The notes beneath the pieces were generated by a model. It searched no databases. It saw only the letters and a program-made list of their open reading frames with translations, and was not told the DNA's origin. From contig NZ_BMQW01000008.1 in NCBI RefSeq assembly GCF_014648315.1, positions 124,001 to 188,000 of the forward strand: DNA of 64,000 nt, written 5' to 3'. Below are positions 8,610-16,511 of the stretch, in pieces; position 1 is the first letter of the stretch; each line of letters begins with the position of its first letter. The DNA comes from Shewanella ulleungensis. Lineage in GTDB: Bacteria > Pseudomonadota > Gammaproteobacteria > Enterobacterales > Shewanellaceae. The translations under genes were made by a program, and so were the position numbers.

Positions 8610-9668
8610 TTATTCTTGCGGCCATTTGCCGTCATCTTTTGGCCTTATCCACATTTGCGAAAACCAATAATAACCCGTGCGGGTTTTGCTTGGCACAGTG
8701 CAATTATAACGCGAACGACCAGGCGCCATATCAGCAGGAGCCTGAATACTAAAGGTATCTTCCTCTATCCATATCGGCTTTTTAGCACCTTGCCCTTGGA
8801 TAAAACACATTAATTGATGTGGGTACAAGTCCGTGGTGTCCAGGGTGATAACCAACTTAGGCCTAAATTTGCCAGAGGTTAACACTGGCTCACTGATATT
8901 CTGCTTCAACACTGGCATCGGCAAGCTTGAAAACTTCACAGTTAAGCTCGATAAATCGGCATAAGCATTCGCTACCGGAAATCGTGGTAAAGCTGTAATA
9001 GACGAGTACTCTCCTGCTGCACCTGATTGCTGGCCGAAACCAACAAAACCGTGTTTTTCCAAAATGGCTTCTAATTGCGCAGTGTATTCACCATAAGGAT
9101 ATGCAAACATTTTCGCATTTTGGCCAGTTTGTTTAAGTAACTCAGCTTCCGTAGCTAAAATATTGCTTTCCACTCGGTCGTGCCATTGTTCCACAGTTTC
9201 TTTGGGTAAACGACGAATAAGATGTTCATGCCCCCAACTGTGATTTGCAATGGTTGCGCCTTGCTCGATTAAGGTATTGATATCTTGCCAGCTCATCATG
9301 CCTTCATAACCTGCAATAATAGGCGCGGGTGATATAAACACCGTAAATGGGAACTGATGCGATGCAAGAATAGGCGCAGCATTTGTGATGATGCTTTCAT
9401 AGCCGTCATCAAAGGTAATCACAATACTATTACTGGCTATTGCCGTGTTATTCTTTAGCGCATCTACGGCATCAGCTAATGGCATCACCGTAAAGTGATT
9501 GTCAGCTAAATACTGCATCTGCTCTGCAAATTGTGCTGGAGTCACACTCGTGCTTTTGGGTGTGCTATCTGAAACATGATGATATTGTAAAATCACCACC
9601 GCTTGTGCGTTAAGGTGAAACAAACTAAAACAGATAACCATCAAGCCTAAAACTATTTTTTTAACCAT
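8610..9668 (-). CDS. Exported polysaccharide deacetylase family protein
   Basis: Predicted secreted enzyme of the NodB/chitooligosaccharide deacetylase (CE4) type, removing acetyl groups from a cell-surface or environmental polysaccharide. 352 residues with a signal peptide ending near NAQA. NodB motifs are in order: ITFDDGY (motif 1, metal-binding Asp), NHSWGHEHL (motif 2, His-x3-His), and FAYPYGEY (motif 3). A C-terminal part of about 100 residues after the catalytic domain is beta-rich and unassigned. It is divergent from the MATE gene, with only 14 bases between the two start codons, so its promoter must lie within or very near the neighbouring coding sequence. The substrate cannot be told. 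Confidence 0.93.
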   Translation of the reverse strand: MVKKIVLGLMVICFSLFHLNAQAVVILQYHHVSDSTPKSTSVTPAQFAEQMQYLADNHFTVMPLADAVDALKNNTAIASNSIVITFDDGYESIITNAAPILASHQFPFTVFISPAPIIAGYEGMMSWQDINTLIEQGATIANHSWGHEHLIRRLPKETVEQWHDRVESNILATEAELLKQTGQNAKMFAYPYGEYTAQLEAILEKHGFVGFGQQSGAAGEYSSITALPRFPVANAYADLSSLTVKFSSLPMPVLKQNISEPVLTSGKFRPKLVITLDTTDLYPHQLMCFIQGQGAKKPIWIEEDTFSIQAPADMAPGRSRYNCTVPSKTRTGYYWFSQMWIRPKDDGKWPQE

Positions 9669-9682
9669 GATTACTCATACCT

Positions 9683-11026
9683 ATGTCAGTTAGCGCATTA
9701 CTCTTAAATCGCCATAAACATCGTCAATTATTGGCATTAGCGACACCGATGATACTGTCGAATATCACTATCCCACTTTTAGGGTTAGTCGATACCGCAG
9801 TGATTGGCCATTTAGGTCAAGCTTACTATCTCGGTGGCGTTGCACTTGGCAGCACAATTATCACCTTGATGATTTGGTTGCTCGGCTTTTTACGTATGTC
9901 GACAACCGGACTCGTCGCACAAGCTTATGGTGCAGACGATAAAGTAACTCAACAACAATTGTTGTTACAAGGTTGTATCTTAGCATTAACCTTAGGGTTT
10001 GCCTGCGTTATGTTGCAGTCTCCCATCGTAAACTTTGCGCTAAGTCTCAGTGATGCCAGCGAACAAGTGATGCTTTATTGTCGTCAATATGTCGATATTC
10101 GCATCTGGTCACTGCCGTTCGCGTTAGTCAATTTGGTGTTATTAGGTTGGCTCCTCGGGCGTCAAGCCCCAAAAGCCGCCATGTGGCAGCTCATTATAGC
10201 TAATTGTATCAATATCATCCTCGATATTGTCTTTGTTATGGTATTTAAATGGGACGTAAGAGGTGCCGCGTTAGCTTCTGTTATCGCCGATATTTGTGCA
10301 TTCTCTGTGGCGCTTATTATGGTTAAACGCCACCTTGTTAATATGGGTAACTTTGATTTAAAACGCAGCTTAAGCCAGCTAACATTACGCGGATACGGCC
10401 GATTATTGTCCCTCAATCGCGACATTTTCATTCGTAGTTTGTGCCTGCAAGCAGCGTTTAGTTTTATGACATTCTACGGCGCAGGATTAGGCGATAACAT
10501 CATTGCTGCTAATGCGGTGTTGCTTAATCTGTTAATGCTGATCTCTTACGCACTTGATGGCATAGCTTATTATGCAGAAGCCGAAGTCGGCCGCGCATTT
10601 GGACAAAAAAATCCTAAACTGTTACATGATAGTGTTGTGCTCGCCTTTTGCTGGTCAGCAGCAACAGCGGTACTGTTTAGTTTGTTATTTTGGGGCGCGG
10701 GAGAATGGATAATTCAACTCCTAACCAATGTTGAAACCGTACAGCACAGTGCTAACCAGTACCTTATCTGGCTAATAGTCATGCCCATTTTAGCATTCGG
10801 CTGCTACCTATTCGACGGGGTTTATATTGGCGCAGCCCAAGGGCAAGTTATGCGCAATAGCATGATTGTCTCAACCTTTACGGTGTATTTCCCATGTTGG
10901 TATTTTTTGCAGACCTGGGGGAATAACAGCCTATGGGCGGCCATGTCAGTATTTATGCTAAGCCGAAGCATTACCTTAGGTTGGCACTATTATTATAAGC
11001 TTAGATACAGACTAGCTTCCGCATAA
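9683..11026 (+). CDS. dinF: MATE family exporter, DinF subgroup
   Basis: Twelve-helix cation-coupled multidrug/toxic-compound exporter. 447 residues, the normal size. The N-terminal LLALATPMILSNITIPLLGL and DTAVIGHLG stretches are characteristic of the DinF branch, and the mirrored second half begins near RDIFIRSLCLQAAF. The gene starts at ATG 9683, only 14 bases from the divergent deacetylase start. No LexA-like box could be defended upstream, so damage control is not implied by the name. About 70 bases separate its stop from the next gene. Confidence 0.92.
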   Translation: MSVSALLLNRHKHRQLLALATPMILSNITIPLLGLVDTAVIGHLGQAYYLGGVALGSTIITLMIWLLGFLRMSTTGLVAQAYGADDKVTQQQLLLQGCILALTLGFACVMLQSPIVNFALSLSDASEQVMLYCRQYVDIRIWSLPFALVNLVLLGWLLGRQAPKAAMWQLIIANCINIILDIVFVMVFKWDVRGAALASVIADICAFSVALIMVKRHLVNMGNFDLKRSLSQLTLRGYGRLLSLNRDIFIRSLCLQAAFSFMTFYGAGLGDNIIAANAVLLNLLMLISYALDGIAYYAEAEVGRAFGQKNPKLLHDSVVLAFCWSAATAVLFSLLFWGAGEWIIQLLTNVETVQHSANQYLIWLIVMPILAFGCYLFDGVYIGAAQGQVMRNSMIVSTFTVYFPCWYFLQTWGNNSLWAAMSVFMLSRSITLGWHYYYKLRYRLASA

Positions 11027-11096
11027 TAATCATTGATGGCGACAATGCAAAAATGTAACATGCTGACAACATTTTGTTTTTTAAAACGGATTTTTA

Positions 11097-13031
11097 ATGA
11101 AAAGGATTTTATGGCTTTTAGCCATTACATTTACTCACCTCTCAAATATTGCCCTAGCCGCCTCCCTACCTGTTGAAGCTTTTGCCAATCTCCCAGATGT
11201 GCGCTTTGTAACCTTATCGCCTGATGGCACAAAAGTCGCTTCATTAATCAGGGTGAGTACCCCCACACTCGACGGGCAAATGCTGAGTATTCGCGATATA
11301 AACAACAATAAAGATATTTTTCCTGTTCAAACCGACAATCAAAAGTTTGTGATTTTATCGCTCACATGGGCAAACAACGATATTGTCTTAATCAAAGCCA
11401 AATACCCTGCCACCCGCCGCGGCGTACCCACAACAGAAACACGCTTAATGAAATACAGCTTAAGCGACGATAAAATCTCTAGTGTGTTTTCTAAGCGGAC
11501 CTTTTCCCGCTTCCAATTTGTGCCTCAAATACAATCGTCTATTGTCGATTATCTTGATAACGATCCAGACCATATTCTTATGCAAATAAGTGGCTTAGGC
11601 TCTAAGATGCAATATGAAAGCGTGATTAAAGTCAGCTTAAAAAGCGGTGGAATAAAAATAAAACAACACGCACAGAAGTACATTGAAAATTGGTTAACAG
11701 ACAGGCAAAACCAGGTACGTATTGGTATTTATCGCGACGATACAAGCTACCGTATTTATGAGCAACAAGAAGCCGATGGCGACCTGCGCTTATTATGGGA
11801 GTTTGAAGCCTTAGGTGAAAATGCAATTTGGCCTATCGGCTTTGATCATGACCCAAACATCCTTTATGTCAGCGCTTACTATCAAGGGTTAAAAGCCATT
11901 TTTAAAGTGAATTTAACCGACCCAAATCTCTCCAAAGAACTGGTATTTCAAAACGAAAATTATGATGTTGAAGGTCAGCTAATTTATTCCAATTTAAAAC
12001 AAAAAGTCATCGGTATTGATACCAATATTGAAGGTGAGTTTATCTTTTGGGACAACGACTACATCAAGCTCAACAATGGTTTGAACGACGTATTACCAGA
12101 ATCACACAACGTCATTAATCAATTAAGCGACGATGAACGCCGTTACCTAGTTTATAGTACTGGCCCAATAGAATCTGGTACTTACTTTTATGGCGACAGA
12201 GACAAAAGAGAGCTGTATCCAATCGCTTATCGTTATAGTCAATTGCCGCCAGAAGTATTATCTAAACCTAAAAAGGTTAATTACACTACCCGTGACGGCT
12301 TGGCCATCGAAGCCTTTTTAACCACACCAAAAGACACGGAAGCGAAAAACCTCCCAACCATTATTTTTCCCCATGGCGGTCCGATTAGTTACGACTCCAC
12401 CACGTTTGACTACTGGGCACAGTTTTTCGCTAATCGCGGCTATGCCGTCTTACAGATGAACTTTCGTGGGTCTGCTGGGTATGGTTATCAGTTTATGAAC
12501 TCAGGATTAAAAAACTGGGGTCTTGAAATGCAAAATGACATTGAAGATGGTACTCATTGGTTAGTAAGTCAAGGTATTGCAGACCCTAAACGTATGTGCA
12601 TTGTAGGCGCAAGCTATGGTGGCTATGCAGCATTAATGGGGGTAGCCAAAACGCCTGATTTGTACAAATGCGCGATCAGTATTGCAGGCGTGACAGATCT
12701 TGAGAGTTTAGTGAAGTCATCTCGTAACTACGACAACAGTAAAATTGTTAAAAAACAAATTGGCGATGATTATGATGACTTATACCAACGCTCACCAATA
12801 AGTAAAGCCGCCAGTATAAAAGTGCCTGTATTGTTAATCCACGGCACTAAAGATCGCGTCGTTAAAGTAGACCACAGCGAAGAAATGTACGATGAACTTA
12901 AAGGATTAAATAAACCAGTTAAGTACGTTGAACTTGAAAATGGCGACCATTTCCTCAGCAACAATGAACACCGCTTAACAACATTTGTTGAAATAGAGCG
13001 CTTCTTAACAACCCATATTGGGGTAAAATAA
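11097..13031 (+). CDS. Exported S9 family (prolyl oligopeptidase-like) serine peptidase
   Basis: Predicted periplasmic peptidase of the S9 family. 644 residues: signal peptide ending around ALAA, an N-terminal beta-propeller region (about 25-390), and a C-terminal alpha/beta-hydrolase domain. Catalytic elements are the nucleophile in GASYGGYAAL, the Asp in GTKDRVVKVDHS and the His in NGDHFLS. The oxyanion stretch FPHGGPISYD and the MNFRGSAGYG motif are typical of acylaminoacyl-/dipeptidyl-peptidase relatives. The family is certain; the peptide specificity is not. FKBP follows after 43 bases. Confidence 0.94.
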   Translation: MKRILWLLAITFTHLSNIALAASLPVEAFANLPDVRFVTLSPDGTKVASLIRVSTPTLDGQMLSIRDINNNKDIFPVQTDNQKFVILSLTWANNDIVLIKAKYPATRRGVPTTETRLMKYSLSDDKISSVFSKRTFSRFQFVPQIQSSIVDYLDNDPDHILMQISGLGSKMQYESVIKVSLKSGGIKIKQHAQKYIENWLTDRQNQVRIGIYRDDTSYRIYEQQEADGDLRLLWEFEALGENAIWPIGFDHDPNILYVSAYYQGLKAIFKVNLTDPNLSKELVFQNENYDVEGQLIYSNLKQKVIGIDTNIEGEFIFWDNDYIKLNNGLNDVLPESHNVINQLSDDERRYLVYSTGPIESGTYFYGDRDKRELYPIAYRYSQLPPEVLSKPKKVNYTTRDGLAIEAFLTTPKDTEAKNLPTIIFPHGGPISYDSTTFDYWAQFFANRGYAVLQMNFRGSAGYGYQFMNSGLKNWGLEMQNDIEDGTHWLVSQGIADPKRMCIVGASYGGYAALMGVAKTPDLYKCAISIAGVTDLESLVKSSRNYDNSKIVKKQIGDDYDDLYQRSPISKAASIKVPVLLIHGTKDRVVKVDHSEEMYDELKGLNKPVKYVELENGDHFLSNNEHRLTTFVEIERFLTTHIGVK

Positions 13032-13074
13032 CCTCAAGTAATGACAAGTAGGCCCTAAGATAAAAGAGAATATC

Positions 13075-13404
13075 ATGACCCAAGAATTGATCATCACCGA
13101 CCTTGAAATCGGCACGGGCAAAACGGCTGTAAAAGGCGCATTAATTACCACTCGCTATAGTGGATGCTTAGCTGATGGCACTCAATTTGATGCATCGGAT
13201 GCTTTTCAATGTGTCATAGGTACAGGACGTGTGATTAAAGGCTGGGATCAAGGCATTATTGGCATGAATGTCGGCGGTAAAAGGCAATTATCAGTACCGG
13301 CACACCTCGCCTATGGCGAACGACAAATTGGTGACCGTATTCCAGCGAACTCAGATTTGTTTTTCGAAATCGAATTAATTGAAGTGCTGACTCGAGATGA
13401 TTAA
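13075..13404 (+). CDS. FKBP-type peptidyl-prolyl cis-trans isomerase
   Basis: Small single-domain FKBP of 109 residues without a signal peptide, so probably cytoplasmic. The fold signature is clear: YSGCLADGTQFDAS, VIKGWDQGIIGMNVGGKR, IPAHLAYG-like PAHLAYGERQ, and the final strand DLFFEIELIEV. It is compact, like FKBP12-type stand-alone domains, and lacks the insertion of SlyD-type chaperones. Translation starts at ATG 13075. A strong bidirectional terminator lies between it and the convergent nfuA gene. Confidence 0.94.
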   Translation: MTQELIITDLEIGTGKTAVKGALITTRYSGCLADGTQFDASDAFQCVIGTGRVIKGWDQGIIGMNVGGKRQLSVPAHLAYGERQIGDRIPANSDLFFEIELIEVLTRDD

Positions 13405-13435
13405 TCAGTAATTGATTACTCCGATTAATACGAAA

Positions 13436-13467
13436 TAAAAAACGCGACTCAAAAGGTCGCGTTTTTA
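13436..13467. terminator. Bidirectional intrinsic terminator between FKBP and nfuA
   Basis: Perfect 8-base stem AACGCGAC / GTCGCGTT with a 7-base loop, flanked by A-run upstream and T-run downstream, so it can act on both strands. It sits in the 84-base gap between two convergent genes. Confidence 0.9.
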
Positions 13468-13488
13468 TTATACGATTAATATAAAGTA

Positions 13489-14067
13489 TTAAGCGTAAGA
13501 ATGTTCGCCATGCTGGTGATCTGTTACGTCACGCACACCGGTTAATTCACCAGGGAACATATCTAATAACTGCTTTTCAATACCATCTTTTAAGGTAATA
13601 TCGACTTGTGAACAACCGTTACATCCACCGCCAAACTGCAATACAGCAACACCGGCTTCAGTAATTTCTACCAACATGATATTACCGCCGTGACTGGCAA
13701 GTTGTGGGTTAATTTCTGACTGAATAACATATTCAATACGTTCAACTAATGGTGCATCACCAGACACTTTACGCATTTTGGCGTTGGGTGCTTTTAACGT
13801 TAATTGTGAACCTAATTGATCTGTTACAAAATCGATGCTGGCATCATCTAAAAATGGTGCGCTTTTTTCGTCAACCATGGCGCTAAAGCCATTAAATGGT
13901 AACTCAACATCGTCAGCTTCTACCGCATCTGGTGGGCAGTAAGACACGCCACACTCAGCTTGTGCTGTGCCTGGACTTATAACGAAAACACGAATGTGAG
14001 TGCCTTCTGGCTGATCGGCCAATAATTTAACGAAATGGGCCTGAGCTGTATCGGAAATGGTGATCAT
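13489..14067 (-). CDS. nfuA: Fe-S biogenesis protein NfuA
   Basis: Carrier that holds a [4Fe-4S] cluster and hands it to target enzymes, important under oxidative or iron stress. 192 residues: an N-terminal degenerate A-type domain (about 1-95) and a C-terminal Nfu domain with the cluster motif [11 protein letters not shown] (Cys-x2-Cys). Both domains and length match the E. coli protein. ATG 14067 is chosen, with a GGGAG ribosome site; the frame stays open 45 codons further upstream to 14202, but that extension has no family similarity. About 230 bases lie between this start and comF upstream, holding its probable promoter. Confidence 0.96.
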   Translation of the reverse strand: MITISDTAQAHFVKLLADQPEGTHIRVFVISPGTAQAECGVSYCPPDAVEADDVELPFNGFSAMVDEKSAPFLDDASIDFVTDQLGSQLTLKAPNAKMRKVSGDAPLVERIEYVIQSEINPQLASHGGNIMLVEITEAGVAVLQFGGGCNGCSQVDITLKDGIEKQLLDMFPGELTGVRDVTDHQHGEHSYA

Positions 14068-14296
14068 GAAAACCTGCTCCCTCAGGGTATACCCGAGTAA
14101 TTTAGTAAGAATTAGGCACATGATACTCTGTGTTGCATTTTCTTTGTAGTCTCGACACGCTTTGATCTTAAAAAAATGATCGAGCTCAAGGTTTTTTAAC
14201 ATTCAAAGCCGAGTTCAAGCCAACATGTTTATCCCGACCTTTTAAAATAGTTGATTGTTTTTGTTAGAGAATAATATTGTTATTACTCAAATCGAT

Positions 14297-15097
14297 TTAA
14301 TCTAATAGCCCCGGAGCTTCCGCACGAGCTAAACACCAAGTTTGTACATAAATAAATTGCTGACTAAATAACCTCGCAATTTCATCTACGGTGGTGCCAG
14401 TTGTGACCACATCGTCGATTAACGCAACCCGCTGATACGAAACATTACCGCTCAACTTAAACGCATTATGACAATTTTCACGGCGCTGCTTACCCGACAA
14501 ATCGGCTTGGGGTACGGTATCAACCACTCTGGTTAAACAGGTGTCATCTAACGGAATATTAAGTGTCTTGCTTAGACGCTCCGCAATCAACCAAGCTTGA
14601 TTAAAACCACGTTGACGCAAGCGATTTGGATGTAAAGGAACCGGAATTAGCACTTGAGGCGCACGAATGAGTTTATGCTCAATTAATTGATTAATACGTG
14701 TGGCAAGCTGTTGGGCAATAGCGTTAATGGGTGCACATTGTTGTTGATATTTAATTGCCGCAATCAATGGCCCTAACCCCTGGTGATAACTGCAAGGCGC
14801 AATAATCAACATAGGGGTATGTTTCAAGCATTTACCACAATAGGCTTGCAACAGTGGTATTTCGCGCCCACAGCCTAGACACACTTCATGCTGGTATAAG
14901 CTTGCGGCTAAGCACACCTGGCAAATTCCAGTCAGTACCTGGTTAGGAAATAACTGCTGATAATCAAGCTGCTCAATTCGATGCTGGCACAGCTGGCAAC
15001 GGTTGGGTAAACTGCCAAGCAATGCCACATGAGCATGTTGATAAACAGACCTACTGTGTTTTAGCAAATCCATTATGTTTCGTTTAAATACAGACAT
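14297..15097 (-). CDS. comF: ComF family phosphoribosyltransferase-like protein
   Basis: ComF proteins are linked to DNA uptake and use of DNA as a nutrient in several bacteria; the biochemical role is unsettled. 266 residues with an N-terminal Cys-rich zinc-binding part (RCQLCQH, GICQVC, CLGCGRE, YCGKC) and a C-terminal type I phosphoribosyltransferase domain with the binding loop VALIDDVVTTGTT. The stretch VPLHPNRLRQRGFNQA is the family signature. An internal Met at residue 9 is an alternative start. Divergent from bioH, 42 bases between starts, the common gammaproteobacterial comF-bioH arrangement. Confidence 0.95.
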   Translation of the reverse strand: MSVFKRNIMDLLKHSRSVYQHAHVALLGSLPNRCQLCQHRIEQLDYQQLFPNQVLTGICQVCLAASLYQHEVCLGCGREIPLLQAYCGKCLKHTPMLIIAPCSYHQGLGPLIAAIKYQQQCAPINAIAQQLATRINQLIEHKLIRAPQVLIPVPLHPNRLRQRGFNQAWLIAERLSKTLNIPLDDTCLTRVVDTVPQADLSGKQRRENCHNAFKLSGNVSYQRVALIDDVVTTGTTVDEIARLFSQQFIYVQTWCLARAEAPGLLD

Positions 15098-15139
15098 AGG
15101 CTATTCATTCCATTAAATAGTCAAATACGAGGGGTTAAC

Positions 15140-15931
15140 GTGAGCTTTCCTGCACTGCATATCGATACTGTTGGCACCCATGGGCCAGATTTAATCCTAC
15201 TGCATGGTTGGGGGGTTAATAACGCCGTATTCAGCCCACTAAAAAACGCATTACACCAGTATAGAGTGCATTATGTTGATTTGCCGGGATTCGGTTTAAG
15301 CCCCAATATTGATGGTGATATCAACCAATGGGCTCAAGCACTCGCACAGCAATTGCCTAAACACGCTATTTGGATTGGCTGGTCTTTAGGTGGGCTAATT
15401 GCCAGCAAGGTAGCAATTGATTACCCTGATTCGGTCGCAACACTGGTGACTATTGCGTCATCTCCGTGCTTTATGGCTAGAGACGAATCAATAACCATGC
15501 CTGCTTGGCCGGGGATTTTACCCGCAGTATTAGCACAATTTTCAGCACAACTTAATCGTAATTTACCACGTACAGTTGAACGCTTTTTAGCGATTCAAGC
15601 CATGGGAAGCGATAACGCAAAAGCCGATATTAACCAAATAAAACAACTAGTACTCAGTAAACCCTTACCAAGTAGACTGGCACTCTCACAGGGTTTAACC
15701 ATGTTGGAAGAAGTGGATATACGAGAGCGGCTGAGCCAAATAACGCAACCCTGGTTTCGGATGTGGGGCAAACTCGATGGATTAGTGCCTCGCAAAGTTA
15801 TTCAGCAAATGCCACAAGCAGAAAACATTAACGACATATTGCTAAACAAAGCCTCACATGCACCGTTTATTTCACATCAAGATGATTTTTTGCACCACTT
15901 ATTGCCTTGGATCATAAAATATCAGCAATAG
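15140..15931 (+). CDS. bioH: Pimeloyl-ACP methyl ester carboxylesterase BioH
   Basis: Alpha/beta hydrolase that removes the methyl ester from pimeloyl-ACP, ending the disguised fatty-acid route to the biotin precursor. 263 residues. The oxyanion region is LLHGWG, the nucleophile elbow GWSLGG, the acid residue in GKLDGLVP and the catalytic His in SHAPF, all in the right order. The start codon is GTG 15140 with a GAGGGG ribosome site. It is divergent from comF, which supports the assignment over a generic esterase. Confidence 0.95.
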   Translation: MSFPALHIDTVGTHGPDLILLHGWGVNNAVFSPLKNALHQYRVHYVDLPGFGLSPNIDGDINQWAQALAQQLPKHAIWIGWSLGGLIASKVAIDYPDSVATLVTIASSPCFMARDESITMPAWPGILPAVLAQFSAQLNRNLPRTVERFLAIQAMGSDNAKADINQIKQLVLSKPLPSRLALSQGLTMLEEVDIRERLSQITQPWFRMWGKLDGLVPRKVIQQMPQAENINDILLNKASHAPFISHQDDFLHHLLPWIIKYQQ

Positions 15932-15957
15932 CGCTTTAGCAATGTTCACTTTTTGGC

Positions 15958-15963
15958 TATAAT
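15958..15963 (+). promoter_or_regulatory. Possible -10 element for the Gln-rich protein gene
   Basis: A perfect TATAAT 33 bases upstream of ATG 15996, in the 64-base gap after bioH. The matching -35 position (TTTAGC at 15935-15940) is weak, so this is only a candidate. Confidence 0.4.
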
Positions 15964-15995
15964 TTAGCCACGGTTTAATCTCGTAGCGACCTATA

Positions 15996-16511
15996 ATGAT
16001 CATTACCACTCATTATCCGCAAGTCCCGCTAGCAACATCGAATGTTGCGACGGATCTTGCACGAGTGGACAATCAACAAAAACCGCCGATTATTCCACCG
16101 CAAGAACCCAGTAAAGGCCATGAAGAACGCGCGTTTAATCCACAAAATGAACGCGCACCAACATACGTTGTGGCAGAAAAAAAACAACAGCAAGACCAAT
16201 CACAACGTCAGCAACAAAACTTAACCCAACAATCTGTCGACCCTAAGGCGTTATTGCAACAACCCACTCGCCAACAGGCGCAGCAAAAGCAAACGTTACG
16301 CGTAATTGCGAGCAACACACCTGCGCTGCAACGCAAAGACATTCAAGTAAAATCGCAGTCAACGCCAGTAAAAAACCAAACGGAATCTAAACCGCGCCAA
16401 ACTGACAACATGACCAGCGCCAGCGCTCAGCAATTTGGTATGCGGATTGGCCAATTTTATCAGCAACAATCCGCGCCTAATCTCGAATCGCAATTACAAA
16501 TATTAGCGTGA
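15996..16511 (+). CDS. Gln-rich hypothetical protein
   Basis: Unrecognised 171-residue protein. It has no membrane helix or signal peptide. The composition is striking: long Gln-rich and polar tracts across residues 60-110 (KKQQQDQSQRQQQN and QQPTRQQAQQKQ), Pro-rich IPPQEP, and no obvious globular core except the short C-terminal QFGMRIGQFYQQQ segment, which may be a helix. Likely disordered, perhaps an adaptor. The last nine bases overlap the 3' end of the convergent sulfatase-fold gene. Expression seems plausible because of the TATAAT upstream. No function is proposed. Confidence 0.7.
   Translation: MIITTHYPQVPLATSNVATDLARVDNQQKPPIIPPQEPSKGHEERAFNPQNERAPTYVVAEKKQQQDQSQRQQQNLTQQSVDPKALLQQPTRQQAQQKQTLRVIASNTPALQRKDIQVKSQSTPVKNQTESKPRQTDNMTSASAQQFGMRIGQFYQQQSAPNLESQLQILA

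Noticed and set aside
8570..8813. Small plus-strand frames after sco1
   Set aside because: They overlap the 3' end of the polysaccharide deacetylase gene and have no family-like content.
14068..14202. Longer NfuA start
   Set aside because: The extra 45 residues have no similarity to NfuA; the ATG at 14067 has a good ribosome site and gives the normal length.
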